Below, piece by piece: positions 1-12,275 of a DNA stretch of 64,000 nt. Position 1 is the first letter of the stretch; each line of letters begins with the position of its first letter. The position numbers and the translations under genes are program-made. A model generated the notes under the pieces. The model worked only from the letters and a program-made list of their open reading frames with translations. It made no database searches and had not been told where the DNA came from. Location: assembly GCF_022965805.1 (NCBI RefSeq), contig NC_133101.1:13797054-13861053 (forward strand), read 5' to 3'. Source of the DNA: Primulina eburnea. Lineage: Eukaryota; Streptophyta; Magnoliopsida; Lamiales; Gesneriaceae.

Positions 1-1120
1 TTTCCCTCATTCTTCTCCCACCCTTCTCGATTTTTCTCTCCTTGGAGCTAGGGTTCTTACATTTCCTTCTTTTGATCCTTTGATTCAAGCTTCTATTTGG
101 GTTTTTGTAGTGAGAACAAGGTTATTTTGGAGTCAAGGAGCTAAGGTAAGCTTGTGGTTTACTTATCTTTGGATTTTGGTGTTGAGGGAAGTTATGGAAT
201 TTGTGATGATTTGGCTTTTATGAGTTTTATGGTATGGATATGTGATTATTGAGTTGTTGATGGTTCAATACATGGTTTATTGTTGTAGGATTTGTGCTAG
301 AGGCTAGTATCAAGGTGTCCTTTGGGTTGTAAGTGGAATTCATTCCTTATGCTCACATGAAAGTATATGTATTGTATTTCAAGAGTTTTACTATGCTATT
401 CCCTTCCATTTGATTCATAGTATGTATGGATTCATTGTGTTGTATAGTAGAGGCTTTTATATGCCTCAATTGTTTAAAAGGGGATACAAAAGAAAAGAGT
501 ATGCAAAGTGTTTGTTTAAATGTCCAAAAGAGAGTTCAAATGATTTAATGCGATTGATAGATACATAGTCAGAGATTGCATGCAATTAGTTGATCAACGA
601 CCATAGGCTTATATCCCAACAAAAGTTTGATTTATATCGATGGGATATAGGTATAGAAATAGAGATACTATTTAGATATCAATCCACCAGAGAAAAGAGA
701 AATACCATCATTATTGCTAGTTATACTATGTTATTCATGTTTCAGAGTTGATGGTATTTAATGTTTTCAAAGCCATGTTTTTCAAAGTATGATTTATGTG
801 CATTGCTATGTAAGAGTTCCACTTGCTGAGTTTTATACTCATTTCAGTTATTTCATGTGGTGCAGATAAGAGTGACGGGTCAGGATGTTGATTGGGGCCG
901 AGGTCATATGCATAAGAGATGGAAGGAAGTGGAAGATTATTTTGTTATACATGGTCAAAATGATATTTTGTATTTTGATGCCACACTTTATGGATCATGT
1001 ATATAATTTTGGTGGTATATTTTGTAAATGTTTATGTCAAGAAGATTTTAAATCCTTCCTTCATTAAAGTAAAATTTTAAATTCCGCTGTATTTTTATGA
1101 AATCGGGTCAGAGCGTTACA
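1..1120 (+). repeat. E1 5' LTR, 3' portion only
   Basis: Aligns to 6294-7657 of the E1 3' LTR and ends in the same GAGCGTTACA. The upstream part, including the palindrome array seen in the 3' LTR, is beyond the window edge. It has a single copy of the segment that is tandemly duplicated in the 3' LTR. Confidence 0.93.
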
Positions 1121-1125
1121 TTTAG

Positions 1126-1138
1126 TGGTATCAGAGCA
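1126..1138 (+). other. E1 primer binding site (tRNA-Met type)
   Basis: TGGTATCAGAGCA begins 5 bases after the end of the 5' LTR. This is the complement of the 3' end of plant initiator tRNA-Met, the usual primer for plant Ty3/gypsy elements. The same core occurs in E2 and E3. Confidence 0.9.
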
Positions 1139-1255
1139 ACGTTCTTCGGACCAATGCATATGATTTCGTCTACTTTCAACAGTCCGGGTATGTCTTCTTC
1201 ATATCAATTTATTGTATCGATTGGTGTGTATGATGTGAGCACATTGTAGGAGTAG

Positions 1256-2233
1256 ATGCCTCCTAAGAGAAAGGCTTCAGAGGGTGAGGATAGCTCCTCA
1301 TCGAGAGTTTTCGACGAGTTCGGCAAGTTGTTGAAAGAGCAAGCCAAGGTTCATTGTGAGCAGATTCAACAGTTGCTTCGTTTGCAAGGATCAGGTCAAG
1401 GTAGAGGCCAAGGGGGAGGCCAAATGGCTCAAGTAGTTGGGACTGATGGGATCTTTACTGCTTTCAAGAGGATGGATCCGCCTGAGTTTGAAGGAATCAC
1501 CGATCCATTAGTGGCTGTAGAGTGGATCAAGGCACTTAAGGCGATTTTTGATCATCTCAACTATGAAGACAAAGACAGAGTCGGTTGTGCGGTCTTCATG
1601 CTAGTCAAAGCTGCACGCATTTGGTGAAATGCTACCAAGGTTGGTGTTGATATTCCGGCATTGAAGTGGAAAGATTTCACGGAGCTTTTCTATGACAAGT
1701 ATTTTCCGGATGCACTTCGAGCTAGGAAGGTGACTGAGATTTTAGAGCTTCGACAGGGAGGTATGAATGTTGACGAGTACATTTTGAAGTTTTAGGATGG
1801 TTGTCTGTTTGCCCCTTATGTTGCCTCGAATGACAAGGACAAGGGTGCTCATTTAATGAGAGGACTTCGAGCTGAAATCAGAAGAGACATCAATATGTCT
1901 AAGGCGGTAACTTTTAAAGAGATTGTGGCTAAAGCACTGCTAGCCGAGCAAGATGAGAAAGACATTGCTAGAAAGAGGCAAGCGAGACAGCAGTCTATTG
2001 CTCAAAGAGGTCAAGGCTCGAACCAAAGAGGTAAAGGCAATTTCAAAGGGAAAGGAAAGTTAGAGCAGAGATCTAAAGCATCGATAGTTCCATCTGATCC
2101 AGATAAGCCGTTGTGTCCCAAGTGCAGTAGGCATCATAGGGGAGAGTGCAGATTTGTACTGCAGGCCATATCGCCAAGGACTGTCCAAGAGGATCAAGTA
2201 AAGATAAGGTGCGAGGTCGCATCTTCACTATGA
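1256..2233 (+). pseudogene. E1 gag, broken
   Basis: Encodes a Gag capsid precursor for the particle. It opens with a basic MPPKRK start and continues into a capsid region with FEGITDPLVAVEWI and related residues, then a basic Arg/Lys-rich linker and the start of a zinc knuckle (PKCSRHHRGEC) near 2115-2150. One frame is shared throughout, but TGA at 1625-1627 stands where Trp is expected and TAG at 1793-1795 where Gln is expected. After about 2150 the knuckle continues in another frame. The start at 1256 is chosen because E2 gag begins with a similar MPSRRQ. Both nonsense codons fit C:G to T:A transitions. Confidence 0.85.
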
Positions 2234-2493
2234 CGAAGGAAGGTATTAACCATGATTCTTCTGTGATCTCTAGCACTATTTTAATTTCAGGCAGAGTAGC
2301 TACGACATTGATTGATACATGTGCTACTCATTCTTTTATGTCTGAACTATTTTTGAGATCTTTGGGTCTAGTTCCTTCTATTCTTCCCCTCCAGTTTAAT
2401 GTTGTATTGCCTTCTGGGATGTGTTGTGCCCGACGTCTATTGTGTATGCGTGTTCTGTTCAAATTGATGAGCGAGTGGTTTATGCCGATTTGA
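2146..2493 (+). pseudogene. E1 protease region, frameshifted
   Basis: This stretch holds the second zinc-knuckle half (GHIAKDCPRG) and the aspartic protease start with LIDTCATHSF. It is in a different frame from both gag upstream and pol downstream, so it needs two frameshifts to join them (near 2145 and near 2425). The expected catalytic triad is D-T/S-G, while here it reads D-T-C, so the Gly next to the catalytic Asp is lost. E2 and E3 keep the Gly. The protease is therefore probably inactive as well as out of frame. Confidence 0.8.
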
Positions 2494-5400
2494 TTGTTAT
2501 CCCGATGGTTGCGTTTGATATTATACTTGGCATGGATTGGCTATCAACTTATCGTGCAGTGATTGATTGTGTTGCTAAGACGGTGAAATTTGCAGATGAT
2601 GGGAATAAGGAAGGTATGCTCGCCAGTGCAGGTACTTCGCTGGTCCTTCCTTTTATTTCATGTCTTGAGGCTAAGAAGTTGTTGTTTAGAGGTTGTGATG
2701 GGTTTTTGGCTTCGATTGTTGATATGGATAGAATTGTGAAGTTGAATATTGATGATATTGATGTTGTGAGAGAGTTCCCTGATGTATTTGAGGATGATGT
2801 GCCGGGTTTACCGCCGGACAGAGATGTAGAGTTTGTGATTGATCTAGTTCCGGGTACGGTTCCTATTTCTAAGGCTCCATACAGAATGGCCCCGTCAGAG
2901 ATGAAAGAATTGAAGGCGCAATTGCAGGATCTTTTGGACAAAGGTTTTATTCAGCCGAGTTCTTCGCCTTGGGGAGCTCCAGTTCTTTTTGTTAAAAAGA
3001 AAGATGGGTCTTTGCGGCTATGCATTGATTACAGAGAAATCAACAAAGTGACGATCAAGAATAAATACTCGTTGGCACAGATAGATGACCTTTTTGACCA
3101 ACTTCAAGGAGCTACAGTGTTCTCGAAGATTGATCTGCGATCTGGCTATTATCAGTTGAAAGTTAGGGAGTCTGATATTCCTAAGACGGCGTTTCGGACC
3201 AGGTATGGACATTACGAATTCCTGGTTATGTCGTTCGGTTTGACTAATGCTCCTTCAGTCTTCATGGATCTTATGAACCGGGTGTTCAAGCCGTATTTGG
3301 ATAGCTTTGTCATTGTTTTCATTGATGACATCTTGATCTATTCCAAGACCAGAGAGCTTCATGCAGAGCACCTCAGAGTTGTTCTTCAGTTGTTGAGAGA
3401 GAAGAGGTTGTATGCTAAGTTGAAGAAATGTGAGTTCTGGTTGGAGCAGATTTCTTTCTTAGGCCATGTTGTTTCGAAGAATGGTATAGCTGTTGATCCA
3501 GTGAAAATTGAGGTGATACAGAAGTGGCCTATCCCTACCACTGTATCAGAGGTACGTAGTTTTCTTGGTTTGGCGGGTTATTATCATCGTTTCATTTCAG
3601 ATTTTTCCAAGATTGCCCTGCCGCTAACCAACTTGACGAGGAAGACTGTGAAGTTTGAGTGGTCCAATGAATGCCAAAGTGGATTCCAAGAGTTGAAAGA
3701 TAGATTGACGACAGCTCCGGTACTTGCATTGCCCAGTGGTTCAGAGGACTTTGTTGTTTTTACCAATGCGTCGAAGAAGGGCCTTGGTGCAGTACTGATG
3801 CAACGTGGAAAGGTTATAGCCTATGCTTCTCGTCAGTTGAAGGACTATGAGAAGAATTATCCTACGCATGATTTGGAGCTGGAAGCTGTGGTTTTCGCCC
3901 TGAAAATCTGGAGACACTATTTATATGGCGAAAAGTGTGAAATCTTCACAGACCACAAGAGTTTAAAGTATTTGTTTTCCCAGAAAGAACTCAATATGCG
4001 ACAGAGACGGTGGTTAGAGCTTGTCAAAGATTATTATGTAACGATTAGTTACCATCCTGGTAAGGTGAATGTAGTAGCGGATGCTTTGAGCCGTAAGTCA
4101 AGTTCTTCTTTGAGTTCTATGATTCAGAAACCATTGTTGTTAGACTTGCAGCGAGAGGAGATAGCTTTAGTAGTTCCGGGAAATATTGCACGCTTTTCAG
4201 CGTTGATCATTAGAGCTACATTGACGGACAGGATCCGTAGAGAGCAGGTCAATGATTCACAGTTGAAAGAGATGAGAGCTAGAGCAGAAGAGAGAGGTAA
4301 TTCAGAGTTTGGGATGAATAGAGATGGTTTGGTGATATTCAGATGCCGTATTTGCGTTCCTATTGGTGATGATATTCGGCGAGACGTCTTGATAGAGGCT
4401 CATACCGCGCCATACTCGATACATCCAGGTAGTACCAAGATGTATCATGATCTTCGTAGACTCTACTGGTGGCCAGGTATGAAGAAGGATATTGCCGTGT
4501 TTATTGCTCAGTGCCTAACTTGTCAGCAGGTGAAGATTGAGCATCAGAAACTTGCTGGGACATTGCATTCATTGCCGATTCCTCAATGGAAATGGGAGCA
4601 TATTACTATGGATTTCGTGGTTGGTCTTCCCAAAACGCAGAAAGGTTACAATTCTATTTGGGTTATCGTTGATCGATTGACCAAGTCAGCGCATTTTCTC
4701 CCAGTCAAGACGACGTATTCCATGAACCAGTGTGCCGAAGAGTACATAGCAAAGATTGTTAGACGTCATGGTGTTCCTGTGTCGATTGTGTCTGATCGTG
4801 ACCCTAGATTTACTTCAGAGTTTTGGAAGAGTTTGCACAGAGCCTTGGGTACACGGTTAGCATTCAGTACAACATATCATCCCCAGAGCGACGGTCAATC
4901 AGAGAGAGTTATTCAGATTTTGGAGGATATGCTCAGAGCTTGTACTATCGACTATCCAGGTAGCTGGGATTCCAAATTGCCTCTTGTTGAGTTCACTTAT
5001 AATAATAGCTACCAGGCGACGATTGGCATGGCACCGTATGAAGCACTTTATGACAGAAAGTGTAGATATACCTTGTATTGGGACGAGGTTTGTGAGAGAA
5101 AGATGTTGGGTCCAGAGTTGGTCCAACAGACAGCTAATGTTGTTGCTGTTATTCAAGAGAGGATGAAGACGGCTCAGTCGAGACAGAAGAGTTATGCTGA
5201 TGTAAGACGAAGGTCGCTGCAATTGCAGGTTGGCGCTCATGTGTTCTTGAAGATTGCACCTCTTAAGGGTGTGATGCGGTTTGGCAAGAAGGGAAAGTTG
5301 AGTCCAAGATTTATTGGCCCATTTGAGGTTTTGGACAGAGTTGGTGATCGAGCTTACAGGTTAGCCCTACCGCCAGATCTTGATAGAGTTCATAATGTTT

Positions 5401-5651
5401 TTCATGTCTACATGCTCAGGAAGTATGTTGCGAATCCTTCCCATGTTCTTCGCCACGAGCCATTGGATTTAACGCCGAATTTGACGTATCAAGAGATTCC
5501 GGTCCAGATTTTGGATCGCAAAGTTAAAGTATTGAGAAACAAAGAGATCGGCATTGTTAAAGTTCTTTGGAGGAATCAATTGATTGAAGAAGCCACGTGG
5601 GAACCAGAGGATGAGATGAGAGGAAAGTATCCTGAGTTGTTTTCGCAGTGA
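2421..5651 (+). pseudogene. E1 pol: RT, RNase H, integrase, chromodomain-like end
   Basis: A 1076-codon open frame. It starts inside the protease ([10 protein letters not shown]), then has RT with [12 protein letters not shown], RNase H, integrase with an H-H-C-C zinc region (HPGSTKMY ... CLTCQQVK), catalytic residues in ITMDF, SDRDPRF and GQSERV, and a chromodomain-like C-terminus ([19 protein letters not shown]). The frame is open, but the RNase H motif normally reading TDAS reads TNAS: Asn at 3765-3767 replaces the first catalytic Asp, a G-to-A change. The first few codons from 2421 are out-of-frame read-in, so no real start is present. The long frame makes E1 look healthier than it is. 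Confidence 0.9.
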
Positions 5652-5655
5652 CGTC

Positions 5656-5690
5656 AATTTCGAGGACGAAATTCCTTTAAGGAGGGGAGA
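5656..5690 (+). other. E1 conserved hairpin and polypurine tract
   Basis: AATTTCG-AGGA-CGAAATT (5656-5673) forms a perfect 7-bp stem with a 4-base loop just after the pol stop codon. It is followed by the purine run AAGGAGGGGAGA (5679-5690), the expected plus-strand primer. The 3' LTR starts 2 bases later. Equivalent hairpins occur in E2, E3, E4 and E5 at the same place. Confidence 0.85.
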
Positions 5691-6023
5691 TTGTAATATC
5701 CAAGCCTGGTGAACGGTACGGTTTAAGATTTCGTATGTTTATAGACTATTTGGTTAAGTTTAAGTATAGTTGTGATGTTAAGAATTGTGATTTATGGTTT
5801 ATAGTATTGTTGGTTGTAGTTGAAGTGTGGTTTTATTGTAGCATCGTTGCGATTTAATTCATAGTAATTTGTATGTTGAGCCGATTGGTATGAGGCTAAT
5901 TGGAGTGGTCAGATAAGTCATAGAGGTGTAACTTTCGTGTTGGGAGTGTTGCCTAATTATGAAGAGAAGCGACGTTACGGTTCGATTTTTAGTCGCAAAG
6001 TTTATTGTTTGGGCAGCAGGTCT

Positions 6024-6233
6024 ACCGCACCCGCGGTAAGAAGGCACCGCACCCGCGGTCGTCATGTTCAGATTTTTTGGGATGTCATGCAGTAGCTACA
6101 CCGCACCCGCGGTAGATATACAGCGCACCCGCGGTGAGATTTGTAGCGCACCTACGGTCGACGTTTTCAGATTTTTGGATGAGATGCAGTAGGTGCAGCG
6201 CACCCGCGGTGGATGAGTGAACGCACCCGCTGT
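6024..6233 (+). repeat. E1 U3 array of ACCGCACCCGCGGT palindromes
   Basis: Seven copies or variants of ACCGC-ACCC-GCGGT start at 6024, 6046, 6100, 6122, 6145, 6197 and 6220. Spacing alternates between 22-23 and 52-54 bases, and the longer spacers resemble each other (TTCAGATTTTTT..ATGCAGTAG), so there is a higher-order repeat of about 98 bp. The array lies 40-250 bases upstream of the weak TATA-like site. Confidence 0.85.
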
Positions 6234-6687
6234 GCGTGAACAGTGAAGTCGCGTTTTCGGATTTTAAGTGATTAAATAGAGAGAGTTGGCTCATTTCCCT
6301 CATTCTTCTCCCACCCTTCTCGATTTTTCTCTCCTTGGAGCTAGGGTTCTTACATTTCCTTCTTTTGATCCTTTGATTCAAGCTTCTATTTGGGTTTTTG
6401 TAGTGAGAACAAGGTTATTTTGGAGTCAAGGAGCTAATGTAAGCTTGTGGTTTACTTATCTTTGGATTTCGGTGTTGAGGGAAGTTATGGTATTTGTGAT
6501 GATTTGGGTTTTATGAGTTTTATTGTATGGATATGTGATTATTGAGTTGTTGATGGTTCAATACATGGTTTATTATTGTATGATTTGTGCCAGAGGCTAG
6601 TATCAAGGTGTCCTTTGGGTTGTAAGTGGAATTCATTCCTTGTGCTCACATGAAAGTATATGTATTGTATTTCAAGAGTTTTATTAT

Positions 6688-7170
6688 GATATTCCCTTCC
6701 ATTTGATTCATAGTATGTATGGATTCATTGTGTTGTATAGTAGAGGCTTTTATATGCCTCAATTGTTTAAAAGGGGATACAAAAGAAAAGAGTATGCAAA
6801 GTGTTTGTTTAAATGCCCAAAAGAGAGTTCAAATGATTTAATAGATTGATAGATACATAGTCAGAGATTGCATGCAATCAGTTGATCAACGACCATAGGC
6901 TTATATCCCAACAGAATATTGATTTATTATGATATTCCCTTCCATTTGATTCATAGTATGTATGGATTCATTGTGTTGTATAGTAGAGGCTTTTATATGC
7001 CTCAATTGTTTAAAAGGGGATACAAAAGAAAAGAGTATTCAAAGTGTTTGTTTAAATGTCCAAAAGAGAGCTCAAATGATTTAATGGATTGATAGATACA
7101 TAGTCAGAGATTGCATGCAATTAGTTGATCAACGACCATAGGCTTATATCCCAACACAAGTTTGATTTAT
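6688..7170 (+). repeat. 243-bp tandem duplication in the E1 3' LTR only
   Basis: GATATTCCCTTCC recurs at 6688 and 6931 and the two units align throughout with a few substitutions. The 5' LTR has one unit only (about 397-630). The second unit joins back to the single-copy sequence near 7165. Confidence 0.85.
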
Positions 7171-7657
7171 ATCGATGGGATATAGGTATAGAAATAGAGA
7201 TACTATTTAGATATCAATCCACCAGAGAAAAGAGAAATACCATCATTATTGCTATGTTATACTATGTTATTCATGTTTTAAGAGTTGATGGTATTTAATG
7301 TTTTCAACGCCATGTTTTTCAGAGTATGATTTATGTGCATTGCTATGTAAGAGTTCCACTTGCTGAGTTTTATACTCATTTCAGTTATTTCATGTGGTGC
7401 AGATAAGAGTGACGGGCCAGGACGTTGATTCGGGCCGAGGTCATATGCATAAGAGATGGAAGGAAGTGGAAGATTATTTTGTTATACATGGTCAAAATGA
7501 TATTTTGTATTTTGATGCAACACTTTATGGATCATGTATATACTTTTGGTGGTATATTTTGTAAATGTTTATGTCAAGAAGATTTTAAATCCTTCCTCCA
7601 TTAAAGTAAAATTTTAAATTCCGCTGTATTTTTATGAAATCGGGTCAGAGCGTTACA

Positions 7658-9104
7658 AAATCTGCTGCTGAAAGCCTCGAATTTGGCAGTTTTTCTTCCT
7701 GAATTTTTTTGAGGTTTTCGGTGTTCTTTTATCTTGGTTTGATCTTTTACTTATAGTTCGGATCTTACTTATAGTTGGGAAGAGAGAAGTTGAGCGGATG
7801 CCTTAGTGAACGTTTAAAGGATTTTAAGCAGCTTATTTAATGCTATAATGTAGCCATCAATTGGGTGTTACAATATGAATACGGACATGGCTTAATTTTT
7901 GAGATTTTTCATTATAGGTTGTCATCAGGTCATTGAATGGGTTCAAACTTATTGGATGTGCCCAAAATTTCGAGTTCTTGGGCTGTAGTATTTATAAATT
8001 TTTGTGGCCTTCACACAACCTATTAATGAATATATAATTCAGTCTTCGGAAAATTAATCGACAAAATATACCATCCGAGCAGATCCTATATACGGTTTCT
8101 AGCTTATACATATCATCAACCACAATGCATCTGCTCCTATGTATGTCGATACCATACTGAACCTCGCCATCTGATGACCCTCGTGGAGTCGATAAATGAG
8201 TCAAAGTCTAGCACTAGTACGTAGATCATCTATGTTGTCTCGGATCAAAATACTAATGATATAAAACCTTAACTGCAGACTAATCTACTCAATAAATAAT
8301 AACAAATTGGAAAGTTAATGGAAGGTTGTCCAGTGACTCATCATATGATCACATATCTGTATGATTGAATATCTCTATGCACATACCAATGAAACGTGAC
8401 CTATAACATCACATATATGTCTCGAAATAGAGTGACCAATGTATACCTTATTTTTTAATCAAAATTGGATAATCATTTTTTTTTTCCGACGAAATTAAGG
8501 TGTAAGACTTGTCATACAAAAGTACAAAACAAATGTTTTTTTTTTTACTTTTACCCCATCATATATTGATATGAAGATTTCATTCCGTGGATTCATGAAT
8601 GATTTCAACTTTTGTCAAATTTTTGTCTTCCTTTTCCTGAACTAATAATGTTGCAAATCATTAATGAATCAAGTCTTAAAAATATTTTTTTAGAAACAAA
8701 TCATAAAGAAACTTAATATTTGGAAAAAAAATATATTATCAGTATATAGTATACATATGATTTATGAGCTAAATTATTTATATATTATATTAAATAAACA
8801 CCATGTGTATGTTGGCTAGTTTAAGTGTAAAGATAAAGTTAAATCATTGGGATACTTTAGCACGCGTGTGGAGATTTTGTGTGCTTACACGAATGAATCA
8901 GTTGGAATATGTGAAAAAGTCGTTTAAAGATGAAAAAGTTGATTCTTTGATAGATTCGGATAAACATTAAATTATATAGTCACAAACACAAAACGTGGCA
9001 GTGGAGGTGTCACAAGGGGTTTTGTGAAAAAGTTTATTCCTTTTGATGGATTCGTAAAAACATTAAAGTATATAGTCACAAATCACAACACGTGGTAGTA
9101 GAGG
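7658..9104. other. Outer 3' flank of gene copy A, no gene recognised
   Basis: AT-rich DNA that matches 33652-35097 (copy B flank) closely over its whole length. A 70-codon minus-strand frame at 7992-8204 is also open in the B copy (33984-34196) with two residue changes, but it has no recognisable motif and may simply reflect recent duplication. Long T runs and A/T stretches are present near 8478-8550. I see no further coding signal. Confidence 0.6.
9100..9104. repeat. E2 target site duplication, left (AGAGG)
   Basis: AGAGG directly precedes the left LTR and is repeated at 20303-20307 after the right LTR. The empty site is visible in copy B near 35091-35096, where GTAGAGGTGTCACAAGG is uninterrupted. 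Confidence 0.95.
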
Positions 9105-12100
9105 TGTGAAGGCCCGAAAATCCTTGCTTTAAAATTTGCGGAAAATTAAAATTTTTCTTTTAAAATAATTAAAATTGCCTCATTCATAAAATCAACTGAT
9201 AAATCAAGTTCAATGTTTAAAAATATAGCAGCGGAAGAAAATAAAGTTTGCCGAAAATAACAAGTTAAAGAATATCCAACAACTGATAAAAATGTTTGAG
9301 CATCAAATAAAATGGCAAATGCTGAAACTGAAGTCCTCGGGTGCCACTATTGTTGACTCAAGCTGGCTCACTGATCCCCGCCCTCGGCCCTGACCTCATC
9401 GGTACCTACAACAATCAAGTCTAGTGAGCCTAAAGACTCAGCATGCATATATCGCAGGTAACGAGTAAAATCTGAAGTAAAATATGCATGGGATAAAATA
9501 TCATGTCATGAGGCATGCTGAAAATAATCTGCACTGAGCAATTATAATACGTGCATAACTGAACTGAAAATCACAGTAAAAATATTTGCTCCTTGGAGCC
9601 CTGTACTGAAATAACTGGTAAAATTTTCTGTTGAGATTATGGTCTACGCCTGTGGCCCTTGCACTAAGCTGAACTGGTCGGTAACTGGCTACCGGGGAGT
9701 ATAAAACTGTACTGAGCTGACCGGTCACTGGCGACCGGGTGGTACCAAACTGAACTGATCGGTCATTGACGACCGAATAAAATAATGCTCCTATCATAGT
9801 GAATTGACCACAAACAATATCAGTATAAATCTCAAAATAAGTATTTTCTATTTTCATGCACGTAAAATAATTAACTGACATAATGAAAATATCCTGTGTA
9901 TTTTACCAACTGGATTGGATTGGATCGTCCCCAGGCTCGCTGCAACCTAACTGGCATGAAAAATATGCAATAGCTTAAACTTGACCAACTATGCAATTTA
10001 CGTTCAAAAAGTGCGACTCGACGCCTAATGACTTCGTATTTAATCATGACTCCGAACCAACCTAAACCAACACTGAACCGACATATAGTCATGATTAAAA
10101 TACGCTTAAAATACTGAAATAATGCTCCTATAATGATGAGGGTCGAAATCTAGGTGAAATGGAGGCCAAAATATGAAACGTTCTTTCGAGAGTCAATTTG
10201 GCACATCGCACCGTAAATTCTCGTACGACCTCAAAAATGATCCGAATCACAAACGGTCAAAAACACGACCTTCCCAACTCAAAGGGGCACTGTCCAGTCT
10301 AAGGCCATAGGCTAAAAGCCAACCGAGAACTCGAACGAGCCACCGAACCGACACAGCAAGTTGCTGTCCCAAAAATACAGTAACCTTGCTTGGCTTGCTT
10401 GCGTCGTTTGCAAGGCTAATGGCCATTGGGGCCTGAACCACCGACCAAAACCTCTCCAAAACTTCCCTAGGAATGATTTGAACCATGTCTAAGGGCCCTA
10501 GGCCAGCCACAATCCGCATCACACCAAAACTCAACCGAAGGGTCCAACCGAGAGCATCTTGTATGCGTGAGGTGTTTATGCTATGATCGATGTTTCGTGT
10601 CGTTCCAGTGGCCATTTGATTGACCATGGCACGATCTAGACATCTAGAGCATGGTATGAACCGTGGCTAAGGGCCATAGACCAACCAAGATCCATACCAA
10701 ACCACCATGGCCGAAACCATAAGTTGTCCAACCGAAGGGGGCCGAGAGGGGAGGGGTTGTTCTTGTTGATTTGATTAAAAACCGATGCACCATGGACCAA
10801 GCCACAAAAAGGGCGACTTAGTCACGTCTTAGACATGATAGGGAAGTGATCTAACCATGGATATAGGCCCTTAGGGCAGCCAAGATCAGATCCTTTCCCA
10901 TGACAGCAAAAAAACTGAAATTTTCGAACACATGAGAAGCTATGGGAAAGTTGCTGTCATTCTGAATTTCCAGCGAGCATGGGGTTAAACCAATGGACAA
11001 ACGTGGTCCTAATGCATCCTATTACATGTATATATGCCGCCTTGGGAGCCTGGAATCGAACCAATCAACTGAAACAACAAAACTCAGAAAAAACGTGAAG
11101 CTTGTCATGAAAGGGCCGAAATCTGCATGCATTATTTTCTGAAAATTCTATGATGTATTTCGGTTTTTGCATAATAAAACTTGATCATGTACTGAAAAAT
11201 AATTGATAATATGACTTGATTGAGGTTTGAAAGAAATCTAGACATGCCTGGTTGCGTTTCGAAATAAAATGAACGAAACGACGACGACGCGACGCGGCGC
11301 GGAGGAGGTGGAGCGCTTCTTTCCTTTTTCTTGCTCTCGATTTATTTCCCTTTCTTTCTAGCTAAGACTCACGATTTTTAATCTGAAAAGGACTGATGTT
11401 TTCGGTGATGGAGGAGTGGATTAAGTGGTTAAGGGAGTGGAGCAGAATGGTGCAAAATATAAGGGCCAAATCAAGACCAAGTCTCCCTAAATTTGAATTT
11501 TGAATTGTAGTTGCTATCAAGTCTTCTTGGATGGATCTAGAAAAGGTGATGGCCGATTTCCTCAAGCTATCCAGACTAGGATAATGCTTATTAGTTAATT
11601 AATTAAGGTTGCTCCATAATTAAAAATATTAGCATGCTAAAAGATGACAAAGAATTGGTCAAAGGATGAGTTGGCAAATGAATTATTTAAATCAACAAAG
11701 GGGTGACCGAAATTACATGCTAGACTAGGATAGGATAATGCTAATTAGATCATTAAATGGTGCTAGAAAGATCAAAGAATTATCTAGTAATTAAGGGGAG
11801 TGGCCGAAATCTACTAGTAAAAATGTAGGGGAAATATTGTTTATTCACTAAATTAATAACTCTTAAAAGCCTCACTAATCCTTTAATTAATTTAGTGAAT
11901 TAATTCCTTAATTAAGTAACTTAAATGAGCTTATTTCTTATTCACCTCAAGTAACTTAAATAATTCCTTAAACTTCCTTTTTAACTTAGATGAACTTACT
12001 TGCTAGCTAAAATAACTTCTGGAAATATTTCTCAAATCTTAAATTCTATCTCAAAACTCCCACTCCAGTCCGGCCTCACTGAAATAACCGAAATGCTAAA

Positions 12101-12238
12101 AATCAAACTACTGCACTGAAATTATAAAATAATTAACTTCAAAGAAATGCATTAAAATAATCATGCAATGAAGTCAATTTAATTTAAAATACTAGAATTA
12201 TGCATGGCTTATACGTAGACTGATTTACGGGTTCTACA
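9105..12238 (-). repeat. E2 3' LTR (left copy)
   Basis: On the plus strand it runs from TGTGAAGGCCCG to GGGTTCTACA. The same ends and content recur at 17179-20302. It contains three CGGT...ACCG palindromes (9679-9776), four degenerate repeats spaced about 175-200 bp (10300-10885), and a CGACG-rich segment (11277-11310). An open frame of 126 codons at 10247-10627 (minus) is matched by a 123-codon frame in the other LTR, but no homologous frame is evident in the related solo LTR, so I do not call it a gene. Confidence 0.95.
9679..9776. repeat. E2 LTR palindromes CGGT...ACCG
   Basis: Three units: CGGTAACTGGCTACCG (9679-9694), CCGGTCACTGGCGACCGG (9721-9738) and TCGGTCATTGACGACCGA (9759-9776). 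They are preceded by similar GAACTG/GAGCTG words. The same trio is in the right LTR at about 17747-17850, and two related units are in the solo LTR at 44131-44177. Confidence 0.8.
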
Positions 12239-12275
12239 ATCCTTCCCCCCTTAAAGAAATTTCGTCCTCGAAATT
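12239..12275 (-). other. E2 polypurine tract and conserved hairpin
   Basis: Read on the minus strand, AATTTCG-AGGA-CGAAATT (12258-12275) forms a 7-bp stem that overlaps the pol stop codon (12274-12276). A purine run (12241-12256, TTAAGGGGGGAAGG in part) then leads to the LTR. Same layout as E1. Confidence 0.85.

Larger units (their letters stand above)
1..7657 (+). mobile_element. E1: Ty3/gypsy chromovirus-like LTR retrotransposon, 5' end off window
   Basis: Plus-strand element with the end of its 5' LTR (1-1120), a tRNA-Met type primer site, gag, pol, a polypurine tract and a complete 3' LTR (5692-7657). The LTR ends are TGTAA...TTACA. Domain order is gag, protease, RT, RNase H, integrase, chromodomain-like end. 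Gag has two nonsense codons and two frameshifts separate gag/protease from the long pol frame, so the copy is not autonomous. It interrupts the 3' flank of gene copy A: the sequence from 7658 continues exactly as in the unoccupied copy at about 33650, which predicts a 5-bp target duplication AAATC whose left half lies outside the window. Confidence 0.95.
5692..7657 (+). repeat. E1 3' LTR, complete (1966 bp)
   Basis: Runs from TGTAATATCC to GAGCGTTACA with inverted TGTAA/TTACA ends, directly after the polypurine tract. The 3' half matches 1-1120. U3 holds an array of CpG-rich palindromes followed by a weak TATA-like TTAAATAG at 6272-6279. It differs from the 5' LTR by a 243-bp internal tandem duplication. 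Confidence 0.95.

Noticed and set aside
2549..2941. 130-codon minus-strand frame opposite E1 protease/RT
   Set aside because: It is the antisense shadow of the pol frame. Similar shadows occur opposite every long pol frame in the window.
10247..10627. 126-codon frame inside the E2 LTR, with a 123-codon counterpart at 18320-18691
   Set aside because: The two LTRs are near-identical copies, so conservation between them means little. The related solo LTR has no clear matching frame and the region is made of degenerate repeats.
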